A DNA stretch of 8,133 nucleotides from Actinomycetes bacterium (GTDB lineage: Bacteria > Actinomycetota > Actinomycetes > Mycobacteriales > Mycobacteriaceae). This document shows, piece by piece, positions 5,993 through 8,133 of the stretch; the first letter of the stretch is position 1, and each line of letters starts with the position of its first letter. Below the pieces are notes generated by a model. It had not been told where the DNA came from. It saw only the letters and a program-made list of their open reading frames with translations, and made no database searches. The DNA is taken from NCBI GenBank assembly GCA_023415515.1, contig JAEZKH010000055.1, positions 1-8,133 on the forward strand, written 5' to 3'. A program made the translations under genes and the position numbers.

Positions 5993-6964
5993 ATGCCTGC
6001 TATCACTGCTGACACGCTAAAATTGCCCAGGCTTTCGCTGCCTGCGGCAACCGACACCGAGCGACCCGTCCGCTCCATCACCACCGGCCCGCGCGGCTAC
6101 GAAGGCGAGGGCTTTCCCGTCGTGCGCGCCTTCGCGGGGGTGAGCGCGGCCGACCTCGACCCGTTCGTGCACATGGATCAGATGGGCGAGGTCGAATACC
6201 AGCCCGGCGAACCGAGGGGCACCGACTGGCATCCGCATCGCGGCTTCGAGACCGTCACCTACATGATCGACGGTCGATTCGCCCACCAGGACAGCCACGG
6301 CGGCGGCGGCCTGATCACCGACGGCGCCACGCAGTGGATGACGGCGGGTTCGGGCATCCTGCACATCGAGACCCCGCCCGCCGAACTCGTCGAGAGCGGC
6401 GGCATGTTCCACGGGATACAGCTGTGGGTGAACCTGCCGCGCAAGGACAAGTTCGCGACGCCGAAGTATCAGGCGATCGAGGGCGGCCAGGTCAAGCTGT
6501 TGTCGTCCGACGACGGCGGAGCCCTGGTTCGCGTCATCGCGGGAGATGTCGACGGTCATGGCGGTCCCGGTGCGACGCACACTCCGATCACATTGGCGCA
6601 CAGCACGATCGAGCCCGGCGCACGGCTGAGCCTGCCGTGGAACCGCGACTTCAACGCGCTGGTGTACGTGCTGTCAGGGCGCGGTACGGTCGGGCCGGTG
6701 GGACATCCGGTCCATGAGGGCCAACTCGTGGTGTTCGGGCCGGGAGACCGGATCGCCATCACCGCGGAACCGAATCAGGAATCGCGGCGGCCCGCGCTGG
6801 AGGTTCTTGTCCTCGGCGGCAGGCCGATCCGCGAACCCGTGTTCCAATACGGCCCGTTCGTGATGAACTCCAAGGCCGAACTCGTGCAGGCGCTCGAGGA
6901 CTACAACGCAGGCAAGTTCGGCACGATCCCACCGAATGCGTTGATGCCGCACCGAGTTCGCTGA
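5993..6964 (+). CDS. Pirin family protein (bicupin)
   Basis: A 323-residue cytoplasmic bicupin of the pirin family. The N-terminal cupin carries the complete metal-binding set: His80 and His82 in DWHPHRGFETVTY, and His124 and Glu126 in GSGILHIETP, matching the two His plus His/Glu ligands (iron) of human pirin. GIQLWVNLPRKDK (141-153) is the usual family motif, and the C-terminal cupin ends with FQYGPFVMNSKAELVQALEDYNAGKFG (positions 284-310), typical of bacterial pirins. Reported activities in the family include quercetin 2,3-dioxygenase, transcription cofactor function and, in Serratia, control of pyruvate dehydrogenase; which applies here cannot be told. The ATG at 5993 is the first that gives the normal N-terminus; the ribosome site is poor (GGTGG). 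It lies 40 bases after ptsI on the same strand, so read-through from ptsI past the hairpin is possible. A TAAAAT hexamer occurs inside the first codons (6018-6023) without a good -35. Confidence 0.93.
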   Translation: MPAITADTLKLPRLSLPAATDTERPVRSITTGPRGYEGEGFPVVRAFAGVSAADLDPFVHMDQMGEVEYQPGEPRGTDWHPHRGFETVTYMIDGRFAHQDSHGGGGLITDGATQWMTAGSGILHIETPPAELVESGGMFHGIQLWVNLPRKDKFATPKYQAIEGGQVKLLSSDDGGALVRVIAGDVDGHGGPGATHTPITLAHSTIEPGARLSLPWNRDFNALVYVLSGRGTVGPVGHPVHEGQLVVFGPGDRIAITAEPNQESRRPALEVLVLGGRPIREPVFQYGPFVMNSKAELVQALEDYNAGKFGTIPPNALMPHRVR

Positions 6965-6965
6965 C

Positions 6966-6994
6966 GGCGCGCAAACGCGGACTAGCGACGCGCC
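6966..6994. terminator. Possible weak bidirectional terminator between convergent genes
   Basis: The 3' ends of the pirin and FUSC genes are only 17 bases apart. GGCGCG (6966-6971) and CGCGCC (6989-6994) can pair as a 6-base stem around a 17-base loop, running into the 3' end of the FUSC gene. There is no U tract and the loop is long, so this is a weak candidate; nothing better is present between the two genes. Confidence 0.2.
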
Positions 6995-8133
6995 CGCTCG
7001 ACTACCACCGGGTGCGGGTAGACCAGTTCGAGTTCGCCGATCGCGGCCGCCGCCGTCACCAGCGGCATCGCGGCCGAGACGGCCATCTCCCCGTCGTTTC
7101 CTTGGCGTGCTGCGCCGGCGTCGCCGCTCGATTCGGCGCGCAGCGCGACGACGAATTCGTCGCCGATCGGTGTCCAGTCGCCGCCGGTGCCGATCGACCC
7201 CGACAGCCGGTCGCGGACCGCCTCGACGTGATGCTCGATCACCTCGCGCACCCGCGGATAGCTGCCGAGCGGCGGTGGCGTCGCGATATCGGTGATCAGG
7301 TCGGCGGCCGCTCGCACCCGGATCGCCCTGTTGAAGGCGCGCACGATGGGGCCACGGAAGTCCGTATTGCCACCGCCCTCGGAAAGGTATTGCCGCACAG
7401 CATCATCGGCGACCCGAGACGCACCGATCGCGTCGTGACTCAGGGTGGCCAGTGTGTTGGCCATGTACTCGTCCTCGCCCCGGGTGATGCGCAGGACGGC
7501 CGCCTCGAGGTAACGCGAGAAGACGTTGCGGGCCGACTCGACGGCCGCCTCCGCCAATGCGGTGGCGCCGCGCGGCCACAGCAGCAGCGACACCATGACG
7601 CCGACGAGCGCGCCGACGACGACGTCTTCGACGCGGACGAGGCCGACGCTCCATCCGGTGGGGACGATGAGGTTGAAGAAGATCAGCACCATCATCGTGA
7701 ACGCCGCCTGACCCGCGGTGAACGATGCCACCTCGGGCACGAAAGCCGACCCGAACACCACCACCGGCATCAGGATCCACAACACGGCGGGGTCGACGCC
7801 GACGACAGCGATCAACACCGCGCCGAGGGCGAATCCGATCGCGGTGCCGACCACCGCGCGCAGCGTCTTGGTGCCGGTGGTCAGCGCGCTGCTGCGCAAC
7901 ACCGACAGGGCGCCGAGCACCACCCAGAACCCGTGCTCGACGGGGAAGAGGTGAGTGACCGCGACGGCGAGCGCAAGGCCGAGGCCGGTGCGAAGCGCGT
8001 TGCGCACGGTGACGGCGCGGCCGGACAGAAACCCCGATGTCGCCACCGTGATCGCCGTGGAAGCCGGGATCAGCCGGTCCGTCGCGGTGGTCGGCGGCAG
8101 TCGCCGGCCAAGCGCCCTGGCCCAGGGCGGACG
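6982..8133 (-). CDS. FUSC / aromatic-acid-exporter-like membrane protein, C-terminal part
   Basis: An inner-membrane protein of the fusaric acid resistance / YccS-like group, expected to be an efflux component; its substrate is unknown. The visible part (383 codons, ending in TAG) has about six transmembrane segments: roughly residues 18-36, 40-54, 62-83, 86-104, 108-130 and 141-158, counting from the GTG at 8046. It carries the FUSC signatures LRAVVGTAIGFALG and VEDVVVGALVGVMVSLLLWP, then a soluble, mostly helical tail of about 195 residues. The frame stays open from 8046 to the right edge, encoding an Arg/Pro-rich linker ending DRLIPASTAIT. The GTG at 8046 has no ribosome site, and family members are often about 650-750 residues with another membrane domain ahead. 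I therefore read this as a gene cut by the window edge, not one starting at 8046. It converges on the pirin gene and has no evident link to the PTS. Confidence 0.82.
   Translation of the reverse strand, partial: RPPWARALGRRLPPTTATDRLIPASTAITVATSGFLSGRAVTVRNALRTGLGLALAVAVTHLFPVEHGFWVVLGALSVLRSSALTTGTKTLRAVVGTAIGFALGAVLIAVVGVDPAVLWILMPVVVFGSAFVPEVASFTAGQAAFTMMVLIFFNLIVPTGWSVGLVRVEDVVVGALVGVMVSLLLWPRGATALAEAAVESARNVFSRYLEAAVLRITRGEDEYMANTLATLSHDAIGASRVADDAVRQYLSEGGGNTDFRGPIVRAFNRAIRVRAAADLITDIATPPPLGSYPRVREVIEHHVEAVRDRLSGSIGTGGDWTPIGDEFVVALRAESSGDAGAARQGNDGEMAVSAAMPLVTAAAAIGELELVYPHPVVVERARR

Noticed and set aside
6018..6023. TAAAAT as a -10 box within the 5' end of pirin
   Set aside because: No -35 at a suitable distance. 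A start site there would lie inside the coding sequence, and no suitable downstream start precedes the conserved pirin N-terminal region.
8044..8046. GTG at 8046 as the true start of the FUSC protein
   Set aside because: No ribosome site precedes it, the frame stays open to the window edge, and related proteins usually have a further N-terminal membrane domain.

Overview
The window is uniformly GC-rich with actinobacterial codon use. It carries a complete fructose phosphotransferase (PTS) locus in an arrangement I associate with fast-growing mycobacteria (Mycolicibacterium/M. smegmatis type). The genus is inferred from protein similarity as I remember it and was not searched.

Layout. On the minus strand, bases 4124 down to 59 read fruR (DeoR-family regulator), fruK (1-phosphofructokinase), fruA (fused EIIABC fructose permease) and ptsH (HPr). 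They form one tight operon: a 4-base overlap (GTGA) joins fruR and fruK, then come gaps of 21 and 35 bases. On the plus strand, ptsI (Enzyme I) starts at 4228, diverging from fruR across a 103-base AT-rich intergenic region. A pirin-family cupin gene follows ptsI after 40 bases containing a good hairpin. Converging on pirin from the right edge is the C-terminal part of an FUSC/aromatic-acid-exporter-like membrane protein, whose 5' end lies outside the window.

How it works together. PtsI takes phosphate from PEP and passes it to HPr His15. HPr passes it to FruA EIIA His71, then EIIB Cys182, and the EIIC domain imports fructose as fructose-1-phosphate. FruK makes fructose-1,6-bisphosphate. FruR is expected to sense a sugar phosphate, probably fructose-1-phosphate, and control the divergent promoters. 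All components needed for PEP-dependent fructose uptake are therefore present in about 6 kb.

Most notable non-coding signal. In the fruR-ptsI intergenic region a perfect palindrome, TTGAC-TT-GTCAA, forms two abutting -35 boxes pointing in opposite directions. On the ptsI side a -10 (TAATCT) lies at exactly 17 bases and ends 7 bases before the ATG, with no Shine-Dalgarno sequence, which predicts a leaderless ptsI mRNA. On the fruR side an 8-base direct repeat (ATGTGGAT, 22-base period) in the predicted leader is a candidate operator. I found no mobile elements, tRNA/rRNA genes, CRISPR arrays or evidence of a wholly new system; the genes are all of known families.
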